Shown piece by piece: positions 5,025 through 11,765 of a DNA stretch of 12,714 nucleotides. The stretch's first letter is position 1, and the number at the start of each line of letters is the position of its first letter. The position numbers and the translations under genes are program-made. The DNA is taken from assembly GCA_905235615.1 (NCBI GenBank), contig CAJOMB010000060.1, positions 1 through 12,714 on the forward strand, given 5' to 3'. The notes beneath the pieces were generated by a model. The model worked only from the letters and a program-made list of their open reading frames with translations. It did no database searches and had not been told where the DNA came from. Source of the stretch: an uncultured Bacteroidales bacterium. GTDB taxonomy: Bacteria > Bacteroidota > Bacteroidia > Bacteroidales > UBA932.

Positions 5025-6779
5025 ATGAAATTCCGTACCCTTCTCTGTGTCATGGGCATCACGCTGATGACCGTGGCCTGCGGCCACCGTCTCAAGGACG
5101 GGGACTACACCCTCACCGTACTCTCCACCAACGACGTGCACAGCACCTGGTTCGACTCCAGCTATGTGGACGGCTCCCTCAAGAAGTCGCTGCTGGCCAT
5201 GAACTACTACATTGACAGCGTACGCACGGCCGACGGTTTCCGGAACGTGCTGTTGGTGGACGCCGGAGACTGCCTGCAGGGAGACAACGCCGCCTACTAC
5301 TTCAACTACGTGGACACCCTCTCCCCCCACCTGTTCCCCCGGCTGATGGAATACATGAAGTATGACGCCATCGCCATGGGCAACCACGACATTGAAACCG
5401 GCCATCCGGTGTACGACCGCGTGCAGAAGGAACTGGTGAAGGCCGGCTCGCCCTTTCTGGCGGGCAACGCCATCCGCAACGACAACGGCAAACCCTACTT
5501 CCCTCTTTATAAGGTGGTTAACAAGGCCGGACTCAAGATTGCCGTGATTGGCTACAACAACGCCAACATCAAGGCCTGGCTGGCCGAGGAAATCTGGAGC
5601 GGCATGCACTTCGAGAGCATCAAGGCCAACATCCAGCGGGATGTGGACATGGTGAAGGCCAAGGAAAAGCCCGACGTGATGGTGGTGGCCATGCACTCCG
5701 GCTGCGGCCAGGGAGACGGCACCATCCTGGAATGTGAGGCCTTGGATGCCTTCAACGCCGTGGAAGGCGTGGACTGGCTCATCTGCGGCCACGACCACAA
5801 GCCCTATGTGGAGACGCGGGAGCAATCGGCCCTGCTGAATTCCGGCAGCCACAGCCGCTTCGTCGCCCATGGCAAGATGCACCTGAAGGTGGAAGGCGGG
5901 GTGGTAGTGAGCAAGTCCTTCGAGACGGACCTGATTCCTGTGAAGGCCCAAAAGGCCGATCCGGTGATGCGCGAGACCTTCCGGAAAGAGTTCGAGGCCG
6001 TGCGGGCATTCACCCTGCGGGAAGTGGGCGTGCTCAACGTGCCCCTGAGGACCCGTGACGCCTACGCCGGCATGTCGGACTACATCAACCTCATCCACAC
6101 CATCTCCATCTCCTGCGAGCCGGCCCAGCTTTCCATTGCCGCTCCCCTCACCTACAACGGCTTCGTGAAGGAAGGCACCCTGGTGTTCAACGACCTCTTC
6201 ACCCTCTATCCCTTCGAGAACCAGCTCTACGTCATCACCCTCAGCGGTTCCGAAATCAAGGACTACCTGGAAGCCTCCTATGACCGCTGGATCAACACCG
6301 TCTCCAAGCCTTCAGACCACGTTCTGAAAATCATCCCCCGGGACAACCTCCGCTCCCAGCAGATGGGCTGGTCCTTCGACGGCCTGCCGTATAACTTCGA
6401 CTCCGTGGCCGGCCTCAACTACACCGTGGACGTGACCAAGCCCCGCGGGCAGCGCATAGCCATCTCCTCCTTGGCCGACGGCAGCGCCTTCTGGGCCGAC
6501 ACCACCTACAACGTAGCCGTCACCTCCTACCGCGCCAGCGGCGGCGGCGGACTGCTGGATGAGATAGGCATTGACACAGACCTTATTGATGAGCGCGTTG
6601 TGGCCCGCTATCCGGAAATCCGCAACCTCATCTATGCACGCCTGCAGGAAGACCCTACCATCGACAAAGAGGAAATCTCCAATCCGGCCCTTCTGGGCAC
6701 ATGGAAATTCGTCCCCGAGCCGCTTGCTTCGAAGCGCATCGAGGACGACATGAATCTCCTGTTCGGAAAGAAGAAATAG
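5025..6779 (+). CDS. Exported 5'-nucleotidase/metallophosphatase-family lipoprotein
   Basis: This 584-residue protein has a lipoprotein signal ending MTVAC (Cys19). Gly-His follow the Cys, not acidic residues, which suggests a periplasm-facing anchor rather than a surface lipoprotein. The calcineurin-like metallophosphatase domain (about 28-300) shows all metal motifs: TNDVHS (D37, H39), VDAGD (D82), GNHD (N120-D122), AMHSG (H224) and GHDH (H256, H258). The 5'-nucleotidase C-terminal domain (about 330-560) has LYPFENQL and SYRASGGGG. The substrate-site motif NGGGIR of UshA is absent; the equivalent stretch reads IAAPLTYNG. Activity on nucleoside 5'-monophosphates, cyclic nucleotides or another phosphoester is therefore uncertain. 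It begins 15 nt after ffh and could feed nucleosides to the salvage enzymes upstream. It ends 3 nt from the convergent rny gene. Confidence 0.85.
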   Translation: MKFRTLLCVMGITLMTVACGHRLKDGDYTLTVLSTNDVHSTWFDSSYVDGSLKKSLLAMNYYIDSVRTADGFRNVLLVDAGDCLQGDNAAYYFNYVDTLSPHLFPRLMEYMKYDAIAMGNHDIETGHPVYDRVQKELVKAGSPFLAGNAIRNDNGKPYFPLYKVVNKAGLKIAVIGYNNANIKAWLAEEIWSGMHFESIKANIQRDVDMVKAKEKPDVMVVAMHSGCGQGDGTILECEALDAFNAVEGVDWLICGHDHKPYVETREQSALLNSGSHSRFVAHGKMHLKVEGGVVVSKSFETDLIPVKAQKADPVMRETFRKEFEAVRAFTLREVGVLNVPLRTRDAYAGMSDYINLIHTISISCEPAQLSIAAPLTYNGFVKEGTLVFNDLFTLYPFENQLYVITLSGSEIKDYLEASYDRWINTVSKPSDHVLKIIPRDNLRSQQMGWSFDGLPYNFDSVAGLNYTVDVTKPRGQRIAISSLADGSAFWADTTYNVAVTSYRASGGGGLLDEIGIDTDLIDERVVARYPEIRNLIYARLQEDPTIDKEEISNPALLGTWKFVPEPLASKRIEDDMNLLFGKKK

Positions 6780-6782
6780 GCG

Positions 6783-8324
6783 CTATTTGGCGTACGCCAC
6801 GGATCTCGTTTCCCGGATAACGGTAATCTTTACCTGTCCGGGATATGTCATTTCATTCTGTATCTTCATGGCAATCTCTCCGGAGAGGACTTCGGCCTGG
6901 TGGTCGCTCACTTCCTCTGCGCCCACGATGACGCGGAGCTCTCTGCCGGCCTGGATGGCATAGGCCTTGGTAACGCCGGGATAGGATCCGGCCAGGTTCT
7001 CCATACCCTTCAGACGCTTGATATAGCTTTCAATCACCTCCCGGCGGGCTCCCGGACGGGCACCGGAAATGGCGTCTCCCACCAGCACCAGCGGAGCATA
7101 GAGGGAAGTCATCTCGGTTTCCTCGTGGTGGGCGCCGATGGCGTTGCAAATCTCCGGCTTTTCCTTGTACTGCTCAGCCAGCTTCATACCCAGCAGGGCG
7201 TGCGGCAGGTCCGGATCTTCCTCGGACACCTTGCCGATATCGTGCAGGAGGCCGGCACGCTTGGCCGTCTTGGGATTCAGGCCCAGCTCGGAAGCCAGAA
7301 TGGCGCAGATATTGGCCACCTCACGGGAGTGCTGCAGCAGGTTCTGGCCATAGGAGGAACGGTATTTCATGCGGCCGATCAGACGGACCAGCTCCATGGA
7401 CAGGCCGTGAATACCCAGGTCTATGCAGGTACGCTTGCCGGTTTCCAGAATCTCTTCTTCCAGCTGCTTCTGCACTTTTGCCACCACCTCTTCGATGCGG
7501 GCGGGATGGATGCGACCGTCCACCACCAGCTGGTGCAGGGCCAGGCGGGCTACTTCCCGGCGGACCGGGTCGAAGGCACTCAGAAGGATGGCGTCGGGGG
7601 TGTCGTCCACCACAATCTCTACGCCCGTAGCAGCCTCAAGGGCACGGATGTTACGGCCTTCACGGCCGATGATACGGCCCTTGATTTCGTCGCTTTCGAT
7701 GGGGAAAGTGGTGACGGCGTTCTCGATGGCCGTCTCCGTTGCGGTGCGCTGAATGGTGTTAATCACGATGCGCTTGGCTTCCTTGGCGGCGTTCAGTCGG
7801 GCTTCGTCCATGCAGTCGTTGATGTAGGCCTGGGCCTCGGTGCGGGCTTCGGCCTTCATGGATTCCACCAGCTGGGTTTTGGCCTCGGCGGCGCTCATGC
7901 CGGCAATGGTCTCAATCTGGCGGATGGCCTGGGAACGGAGGGTTTCATACTCCTCCTCCTTCAGCTTCAGCTGCTCCTCATGGGCCTGGAGGGCGTTTTT
8001 CTGGTTCTCCAACTCCTTGCTCCTGCGGTCTGCCTCAGAGAGTTTCTGGTTCAGGGTGTTCTCCTTCTGGCGGACACGGTTCTCGGCGTCGCGGATCTGG
8101 GCGTTCTTCTCATTGACGGTCTTCTCGTGCTCGCTCTTGAGGGAGAGGTACTTCTCCTTGGCCTGAAGGATGCGCTCGTTCTTGATCTTCTCTCCTTCAA
8201 TCTCCGCCTTTTCCAGAATCTCGCTTCTCTTCCCCTTAAGCACGGAACGCCTGATGAGTATGTAGGCTGCCAGGGCAAGCACGGCCCCGACAATCAATCC
8301 GATAAGTAAACTAATGATATCCAT
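6783..8324 (-). CDS. rny: Ribonuclease Y
   Basis: The 513-residue protein has the complete RNase Y layout: one N-terminal membrane helix (about 4-24), a long charged coiled coil (about 30-200), a KH RNA-binding domain with GRIIGREGRNIRALE (216-230), and an HD hydrolase domain with H332 (QHSREVA), H361-D362 (LLHDIGK) and H399-H400. RNase Y is a membrane-tethered endonuclease that starts mRNA decay and processing. The length is typical of the family (about 510-520). The ATG at 8324 places the membrane helix at the very start. Only 16 nt separate the ATG from the T-tract of the terminator upstream, so it either has a promoter overlapping that hairpin or depends on readthrough. Confidence 0.95.
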   Translation of the reverse strand: MDIISLLIGLIVGAVLALAAYILIRRSVLKGKRSEILEKAEIEGEKIKNERILQAKEKYLSLKSEHEKTVNEKNAQIRDAENRVRQKENTLNQKLSEADRRSKELENQKNALQAHEEQLKLKEEEYETLRSQAIRQIETIAGMSAAEAKTQLVESMKAEARTEAQAYINDCMDEARLNAAKEAKRIVINTIQRTATETAIENAVTTFPIESDEIKGRIIGREGRNIRALEAATGVEIVVDDTPDAILLSAFDPVRREVARLALHQLVVDGRIHPARIEEVVAKVQKQLEEEILETGKRTCIDLGIHGLSMELVRLIGRMKYRSSYGQNLLQHSREVANICAILASELGLNPKTAKRAGLLHDIGKVSEEDPDLPHALLGMKLAEQYKEKPEICNAIGAHHEETEMTSLYAPLVLVGDAISGARPGARREVIESYIKRLKGMENLAGSYPGVTKAYAIQAGRELRVIVGAEEVSDHQAEVLSGEIAMKIQNEMTYPGQVKITVIRETRSVAYAK

Positions 8325-8340
8325 AAAGTATATAGTGTTT

Positions 8341-8376
8341 AAAAAATGTCTGTTTTCTTTTGTGAGAAAACAGACA
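8341..8376 (-). terminator. Strong intrinsic terminator between the structured RNA and rny
   Basis: A perfect 12-bp stem pairs 8347-8358 with 8365-8376 around a 6-nt loop. On the minus strand it is followed by six T (8346-8341). It should end transcripts coming from zapA and the structured RNA before they reach rny. The stem is A/T-rich in its middle (TGTCTGTTTTCT). Confidence 0.85.
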
Positions 8377-8385
8377 GGATAAGTA

Positions 8386-8567
8386 AAAAAGCCGTCAGCA
8401 TCTAGTCAGAAAATCTTATGGGAATAAGATTTGGGAGCCGTCCGCTTGCTGGTATCCCCTCGCCTGCCGGAGCAGGACTCCCCAAGGGAGCGGGGCCCGC
8501 CATCTGCGGTCCGAGTCAACCCGGCGCGTTGAAACGTGTTGATTTCAGCTTTCGATGGTTGACGGCT
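8386..8567 (-). ncRNA. ssrS: Structured RNA downstream of zapA, probable 6S RNA
   Basis: This stretch of about 180 nt between zapA and rny has no reading frame but a coherent fold on the minus strand. The two ends pair: AGCCGTCA (8567-8560) with TGACGGCT (8397-8390), then CATC (8557-8554) with GATG (8402-8399), with a T-run at 8390-8385. Inside is a perfect 9-bp hairpin on the 3' side (8411-8419 with 8424-8432), a 5-bp hairpin on the 5' side (8530-8534 with 8543-8547), and a GC-rich terminal arm (about 8440-8515). Length, closed ends, a central open region with a 3' hairpin and a long terminal arm match 6S RNA, which binds the RNA polymerase holoenzyme. In enterobacteria ssrS also follows zapA. 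The 5' end overlaps the zapA stop codon, so it may be processed from the zapA mRNA. Confidence 0.6.
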
Positions 8568-8853
8568 ATTCGGTATGGTCTTTCAGATAGTTCTCCAGGT
8601 CTTTCTCCAACTGCTCTTGAGCACTCTTGTACTGGTCGATATCCCTTTGCACACCTAAGCGGATCACCGTCTCGTTCAAGGCCACCAGCGACAGGATATC
8701 CAGGGCTGAGCGGCCGGGGTGGCTGCGGGAGAAGGCTGCGAAACGGGCATTGATGGCATCGGCCGCCCTGCGGTACAGCTCTTCCATTTCTGGGGAGCTG
8801 GCCGTAAGGTTGAAGACGCGTCCGGCAATCTTGATGCTTATCTTCTGGTCCAT
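8566..8853 (-). CDS. zapA: Cell division protein ZapA
   Basis: This 95-residue protein starts MDQKISIKIAGR, followed by the ZapA head (about 1-45) and a C-terminal coiled coil (about 55-92, IDQYKSAQEQLEKDLENY). ZapA binds and cross-links FtsZ filaments at the division ring. I chose the ATG at 8853 over an in-frame ATG at 8880: it matches the family N-terminus and gives an ATGA overlap with the stop of the upstream gene, implying translational coupling. The extra nine residues of the longer version have no family support. The 6S-like RNA begins at its stop codon. Confidence 0.88.
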   Translation of the reverse strand: MDQKISIKIAGRVFNLTASSPEMEELYRRAADAINARFAAFSRSHPGRSALDILSLVALNETVIRLGVQRDIDQYKSAQEQLEKDLENYLKDHTE

Positions 8854-9125
8854 CAGGCTTCCTCCAAATAGGAGATGCACTTATCTATCTCCTTGATTAA
8901 TTTATCGACCTTGGCTCTGACTTCGGGGGATTCGCTTCCTCCGGAAAAAGCTTCGGTGAGTTTCCGGGTTTCTATCTCGGACTCCAACTGTGCAATCTGT
9001 TTTCTCAAGGCGGCCCCGGTTTCCTCGCGCTCCTGTAGCTCCGCGCGAAGACGCATGTTCTCCGCTTTCTCAGCCTCATAGAGCGCAATCAGCTTTTCAA
9101 TATGTTTGCGTACATCTTCCAGCAT
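8853..9125 (-). CDS. Small coiled-coil protein co-translated with ZapA
   Basis: I do not recognise a named family. The 90 residues are almost entirely charged and helical: a coiled coil from about 5 to 55 (heptads with L/I/V, for example HIEKLIALYEAEK and LRKQIAQLESEIE), a short Gly-Ser break (FSGGSES, 60-66), and a second helix (VRAKVDKLIKEIDKCISYL). No signal or membrane segment is present. The gene overlaps zapA by ATGA and should be the first gene of the unit, behind the -7 box at 9148-9155. The coupling and coiled coil suggest a partner in Z-ring or envelope assembly, comparable in role to ZapB, but that is inference only. Confidence 0.75.
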   Translation of the reverse strand: MLEDVRKHIEKLIALYEAEKAENMRLRAELQEREETGAALRKQIAQLESEIETRKLTEAFSGGSESPEVRAKVDKLIKEIDKCISYLEEA

Positions 9126-9139
9126 AGCCGGTTCAAGCC

Positions 9140-9147
9140 TATTTTTG
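9140..9147 (+). promoter_or_regulatory. Candidate -7 box TATTTTTG, rightward
   Basis: TATTTTTG fits TAnnTTTG and would read toward the lipoprotein gene at 9327 with a leader of about 175 nt. It touches the minus-strand -7 box at 9148-9155. A closer but imperfect candidate, TATCTTGG, lies at 9315-9322, only 4 nt before the ATG, and would give a leaderless mRNA. The rest of 9156-9326 is AT-rich with no gene that I can see. Confidence 0.35.
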
Positions 9148-9155
9148 CAAAATTA
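9148..9155 (-). promoter_or_regulatory. Candidate -7 box TAATTTTG for the coiled-coil/zapA unit
   Basis: On the minus strand 9155 to 9148 reads TAATTTTG, a full match to TAnnTTTG, 22 nt upstream of the ATG at 9125. This gives a short leader of normal size. No -33 TTTG sits at the standard distance; the nearest (9171-9168) is 12 nt away. Confidence 0.55.
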
Positions 9156-9326
9156 CAAAAAATCTTTCAAATAAGGGATTTTTGTGCATCTTTTTTTGAA
9201 AATCAGGCAGTTTGGCACTCCATCGTTAAAAACTTGACAAGGTTTTGCATTTTCGATAAAAAAAGTGAGCGAAAATATTTCTGTTTGCCACCCATGAGTC
9301 TGGAAAAAGCTCTTTATCTTGGCGGC

Positions 9327-10421
9327 ATGAAAAAATTCAGATGGATGGCGCTGCTGCCTCTTCTTGCTGCCGTAGCAAGCGCCTGCGACGATTTCGGACT
9401 GGCACCCGACTCTTTGCAGCAAGGGAAACTCACATGGACTTTGGACGGGGACGCCCTCACCAAGGCCGATGAGGAGCTTCCGGACACCAATGACTTTCTT
9501 CTCACCATCCGGGATGCACAGGGCTCCGTCCTGTATGACGGCACCTACGGAGACTCCCCGGAATTCCTGCAGGTGGAACCGGGCAACTACACGCTCAGCA
9601 TCCGTTCCATCGCCTTTACCGCCCCCGCCTTCTCCCGGCCTCAGTACGGGGATGACCAGGTGGTGGTGATTCCGGCCGGCGAAACGGTGAACGTCACGCT
9701 TCGCTGTGTGCTTCTGAACGCCGGCATCCGCCTGAGAATCTCGCCGGACTTCCTCACCGCCTTCCCGGACGGGGTGCTCTTCCTTGAACAGGAGCAGACC
9801 AAACTCAAGTATCTCTATAATGAAAAGAGAATAGCCTATCTGAAGCCGGACAACGCATCCCTGGTACTTTATAACGAAGGAAAGGATCAGACGCTCCTCA
9901 CCCGCCGGCTCCAGGCCCGCGAAATCCTGAACCTGGGGGTACAGGTGGCTCAAAGCGGCGGTCAGGGGCAACTACAGGTGATGGTGGACACCAGCAAGGT
10001 GTGGACGCAGGACAACTTTATAATTGGCGGGGACAATTCCTCCGGCGGCGGAGAGGACCGGGAGCACCCCGATGCCATCTCCGTTTCCGACGTGAGCAGA
10101 CATATCGGCGAGAATGGAGTATGGGTATATGGTTACATTGTGGGAGGAGACCTTACATCGGCCGGCGGCAGCGTGAAGACGTCCGGGATTACCAAGGCCA
10201 CGCACATAGCCATAGCCGACCGTTCCTCCATCACCTCCAAGGCTTCCTGCCTGGCGGTGGAACTGCCCAAGGGAGCCGTACGGGATGCCCTGAACCTGGT
10301 GGATCACCCGGGACTCATCGGAAAACGCGTGTATGTAAAAGGGAATCTGGTGGCCGGGTACTTTAACACCCGGGGAATGAAAAGCACCAGCGATTACGTG
10401 CTACAGCAAGGCGTGGAATAG
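9327..10421 (+). CDS. Surface-type lipoprotein with DUF4493 and DUF6359 domains
   Basis: From the ATG at 9327 the protein is 364 residues: a lipoprotein signal MKKFRWMALLPLLAAVASAC with Cys20, followed by Asp-Asp. Acidic residues just after the Cys are part of the Bacteroidota export signal for surface lipoproteins. Residues about 31-225 resemble DUF4493 (TNDFLLTIRDAQGSVLYDGTY and VEPGNYTLSI). A Ser/Gly linker (238-243) leads to a DUF6359-like domain (about 248-362) with VWVYGYIVGG, ATHIAIADRSS, LNLVDHPGLIGKRVYVKGN and YFNTRGMKST. Neither domain has a known activity; binding or adhesion at the cell surface is a guess. Upstream in-frame ATGs at 9102 and 9294 would bury the signal peptide and are rejected. 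The last 21 nt overlap cls tail to tail. Confidence 0.85.
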   Translation: MKKFRWMALLPLLAAVASACDDFGLAPDSLQQGKLTWTLDGDALTKADEELPDTNDFLLTIRDAQGSVLYDGTYGDSPEFLQVEPGNYTLSIRSIAFTAPAFSRPQYGDDQVVVIPAGETVNVTLRCVLLNAGIRLRISPDFLTAFPDGVLFLEQEQTKLKYLYNEKRIAYLKPDNASLVLYNEGKDQTLLTRRLQAREILNLGVQVAQSGGQGQLQVMVDTSKVWTQDNFIIGGDNSSGGGEDREHPDAISVSDVSRHIGENGVWVYGYIVGGDLTSAGGSVKTSGITKATHIAIADRSSITSKASCLAVELPKGAVRDALNLVDHPGLIGKRVYVKGNLVAGYFNTRGMKSTSDYVLQQGVE

Positions 10422-11759
10422 CCGCATGAAGCCGGAGGCGAACTTCTGGTACATGCTGCGGGAAGCCTTCCACGCTTCTATTTGCAGTTCACGTCCTTTT
10501 TCGCAGTCCTTCAGGAAGGTCTCCCTGGCCTCCTGCGCCACCTGGGCGTCATAGATGAGAACGTCCATCTCGCTGTTCACTTTCAGGCTCCGGGCATCCA
10601 GGTTGGATGCGCCGACAATGGAGAAGACATCGTCGGCCACCAGGGTCTTGGAATGGTTGAATACCCCGAAGCGCTCGACGATGCGGATGCCGGCCTCGAT
10701 GCACTCCGCATAGTAGGAACGGTTGGCCGGACCCACAAACGGCGTATCAATCCAGCCGGGCAGCAGGAGCCTTACGTCCACCCCGCGGCCAGCTGCATCC
10801 TTGAGGGCCTGAAGGAAGGATTGGGGAGGCACAAAATAGGGCGTCTGGATGTAGATATACTTCCGGGCATGCTCCAGAACCCATTCATACGCCACCTGGG
10901 CCGTAGGCCGGGGATATTCCGGGGCAGATACCATCACCTGCATGAGTTTGTTTCCGTAGGGAGCCTCCTGCACGGGAAAACCGGACTCGAAATAGCGGCT
11001 CACAGGCCCGTCTATGGCCCCGCAGGAAGAAAGCCAGGAATCCAGGAAGGAAGCCTGCAGCCGGGCAAGGACGGGTCCGGTAATCCGCATGTGGGTGTCT
11101 CCCCAGCGGAAAAAATAATTGTCGTTCAGGTTCATTCCTCCGGTATAGGCCACCTTCCCGTCCACGATGACCAGTTTCCGGTGGTTCTGGGAGTTGACGT
11201 GCATGAACCACTGGCGGACGCCTGTGCGCAAATGCGTATAGGCCAGAACGCGAACGCCGGCTTTCTCCATCTCCCGGAAGTATTTCCGGGGGACGTTGCC
11301 CCGCATCATATTGTTGAAGAGGAAAAGCACCTCCACGCCTTCCCGGGCCTTCTGCATCAGAATTTCCCGCACCTCGCGGCCGGCCCGGTCTCCCCCGAAC
11401 TTGAAGTATTCGACATGGATAAAGTGCCTGGCCTCTTTCAGGTCCTGCAGGAGCAGTTCCCGCTTCCGGAGCCCGCTGGTGATGATTTCCAGGGAATTGC
11501 CGGCATAGACCCTGTTTCCCTCCCCACATTCCCTCATCAGCTTTGCAAGGGGCCGATAATCTTCCGGTACCCGGTCCCAGTCCTCTCCCCCGAAATACTG
11601 TTCTTTCTGGCGGGGCGTGAGTTCCTCCTCCAAGCGTCTGCGGGAAGAAGCATGCATCCGCCTCAACACCCAGGGCCGGCGGTAATTGAGGCCTGCCTGG
11701 CAGATATAAAAAAGTACCAGAAAGGCAGCAATACCCGATATGGCCCAAAGAAGCGGCAT
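10401..11759 (-). CDS. cls: Cardiolipin synthase (phospholipase D family)
   Basis: The 452-residue protein has one N-terminal membrane helix (about 3-22) and two HKD catalytic motifs: H193-x-K195 to D200 (NHRKLVIVDG, then TGGMN) and H369-x-K371 to D376 (NHSKTLVADD, then GASNLDARS). Paired HxK motifs with the membrane anchor and the TPYFVPP segment (306-312) are typical of bacterial Cls, which makes cardiolipin from two phosphatidylglycerols, or from PG plus PE in some variants. Many Cls proteins have two N-terminal helices; only one is seen here. The gene follows folE by 6 nt on the same strand, so it is probably co-transcribed. Its stop codon lies inside the convergent lipoprotein gene. Confidence 0.92.
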   Translation of the reverse strand: MPLLWAISGIAAFLVLFYICQAGLNYRRPWVLRRMHASSRRRLEEELTPRQKEQYFGGEDWDRVPEDYRPLAKLMRECGEGNRVYAGNSLEIITSGLRKRELLLQDLKEARHFIHVEYFKFGGDRAGREVREILMQKAREGVEVLFLFNNMMRGNVPRKYFREMEKAGVRVLAYTHLRTGVRQWFMHVNSQNHRKLVIVDGKVAYTGGMNLNDNYFFRWGDTHMRITGPVLARLQASFLDSWLSSCGAIDGPVSRYFESGFPVQEAPYGNKLMQVMVSAPEYPRPTAQVAYEWVLEHARKYIYIQTPYFVPPQSFLQALKDAAGRGVDVRLLLPGWIDTPFVGPANRSYYAECIEAGIRIVERFGVFNHSKTLVADDVFSIVGASNLDARSLKVNSEMDVLIYDAQVAQEARETFLKDCEKGRELQIEAWKASRSMYQKFASGFMRLFHALL

Positions 11760-11765
11760 ATTCCC

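Noticed and set aside
4590..6098. A 502-codon minus-strand open frame opposite ffh and the nucleotidase
   Set aside because: It crosses two real genes with strong motifs on the other strand. Composition (His, Val, Gly) is that of a shadow frame.
6900..8309. A 469-codon plus-strand open frame opposite rny
   Set aside because: The RNase Y reading has all expected domains and catalytic residues. The opposite frame is a low-complexity Leu/Gly/His shadow.
8854..8880. An upstream ATG at 8880 for zapA
   Set aside because: The extra MHLLFGGSL has no counterpart in ZapA, whereas the start at 8853 matches the family and overlaps the previous stop as ATGA.
9102..9326. An extended 75-residue N-terminus for the lipoprotein gene
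   Set aside because: It crosses the AT-rich promoter region and would place the lipoprotein signal inside the protein. The ATG at 9327 starts a perfect signal peptide.
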